From assembly GCF_029866045.1 (NCBI RefSeq), contig NZ_JARXAB010000181.1, positions 1-35,772 on the forward strand: DNA of 35,772 nt, in the 5' to 3' direction. The notes beneath the pieces were generated by a model. That model searched no databases, was not told the origin of the DNA, and saw only the letters and a program-made list of their open reading frames with translations. The stretch comes from Ramlibacter sp. (lineage in GTDB: Bacteria; Pseudomonadota; Gammaproteobacteria; Burkholderiales; Burkholderiaceae_C). The translations under genes were made by a program, and so were the position numbers. Every line of letters begins with the position of its first letter. Position 1 is the first letter of the stretch. Positions 35,747 to 35,772 of the stretch are shown here, piece after piece.

Positions 35747-35772
35747 CGGCTGACGCAGCGACTCAAAGAATG

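Overview
The window looks like the chromosome of a high-GC betaproteobacterium. Burkholderiales, probably close to Comamonadaceae, is the best guess. The evidence is strong GC bias at third codon positions, the modABC and thiOSG arrangements, an RhlE helicase with a long Gly-rich tail, and lactonase-type lipoproteins. This is inferred from protein style and base composition, since there is no rRNA or other marker here. Coding density is high and most genes are housekeeping or metabolic.

Layout. 1-7.1 kb: end of an RluA-type pseudouridine synthase, an SDR, a 2OG-Fe(II) oxygenase, a beta-propeller lipoprotein, an LLM flavin oxidoreductase with an NAD-binding epimerase-like partner, an FAH/MhpD-type hydratase and a ClpP-like peptidase. 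7.1-12.9 kb: a small membrane protein translationally coupled to a 1596-residue secreted RHS/YD-repeat protein with a phospholipase A2-like C-terminus, then another small membrane protein. 12.9-16.3 kb: a NylC/DmpA-type peptidase and modABC. 16.3-21 kb: arfB, ettA and rhlE, with short-period tandem repeats in the upstream regions of modA and ettA. 21-23 kb: an AT-richer island carrying one gene that looks like a host-directed cysteine protease effector. 23-24.3 kb: gloA, a second VOC protein and a truncated antitoxin. 24.3-35 kb: the thiamine region. The window closes with a TauE/SafE-like membrane protein.

The thiamine region is the most informative part. Two TPP riboswitches lie back to back. 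The minus-strand one heads thiO-thiS-thiG (thiazole synthesis from glycine). The plus-strand one heads thiD, a LuxE-like acyl-adenylating enzyme, a LuxC-like acyl reductase, an ABC ATPase, a permease, a Tat-exported NMT1-type binding protein, an SDR and thiE. Most junctions in this operon overlap by about 4 bases. A LuxE/LuxC pair turns a carboxylate into an aldehyde and an SDR can finish it to an alcohol. I therefore infer an uptake-and-reduction route that recovers an oxidised (carboxylate) thiamine precursor, most simply the pyrimidine carboxylate reduced to HMP for ThiD. I know of no described pathway of this composition.

Two further candidate systems are the RHS-PLA2 toxin with its coupled membrane protein (putative immunity) and the lone CE-clan-like protease with the catalytic pattern H300/D324/Q363/C371.
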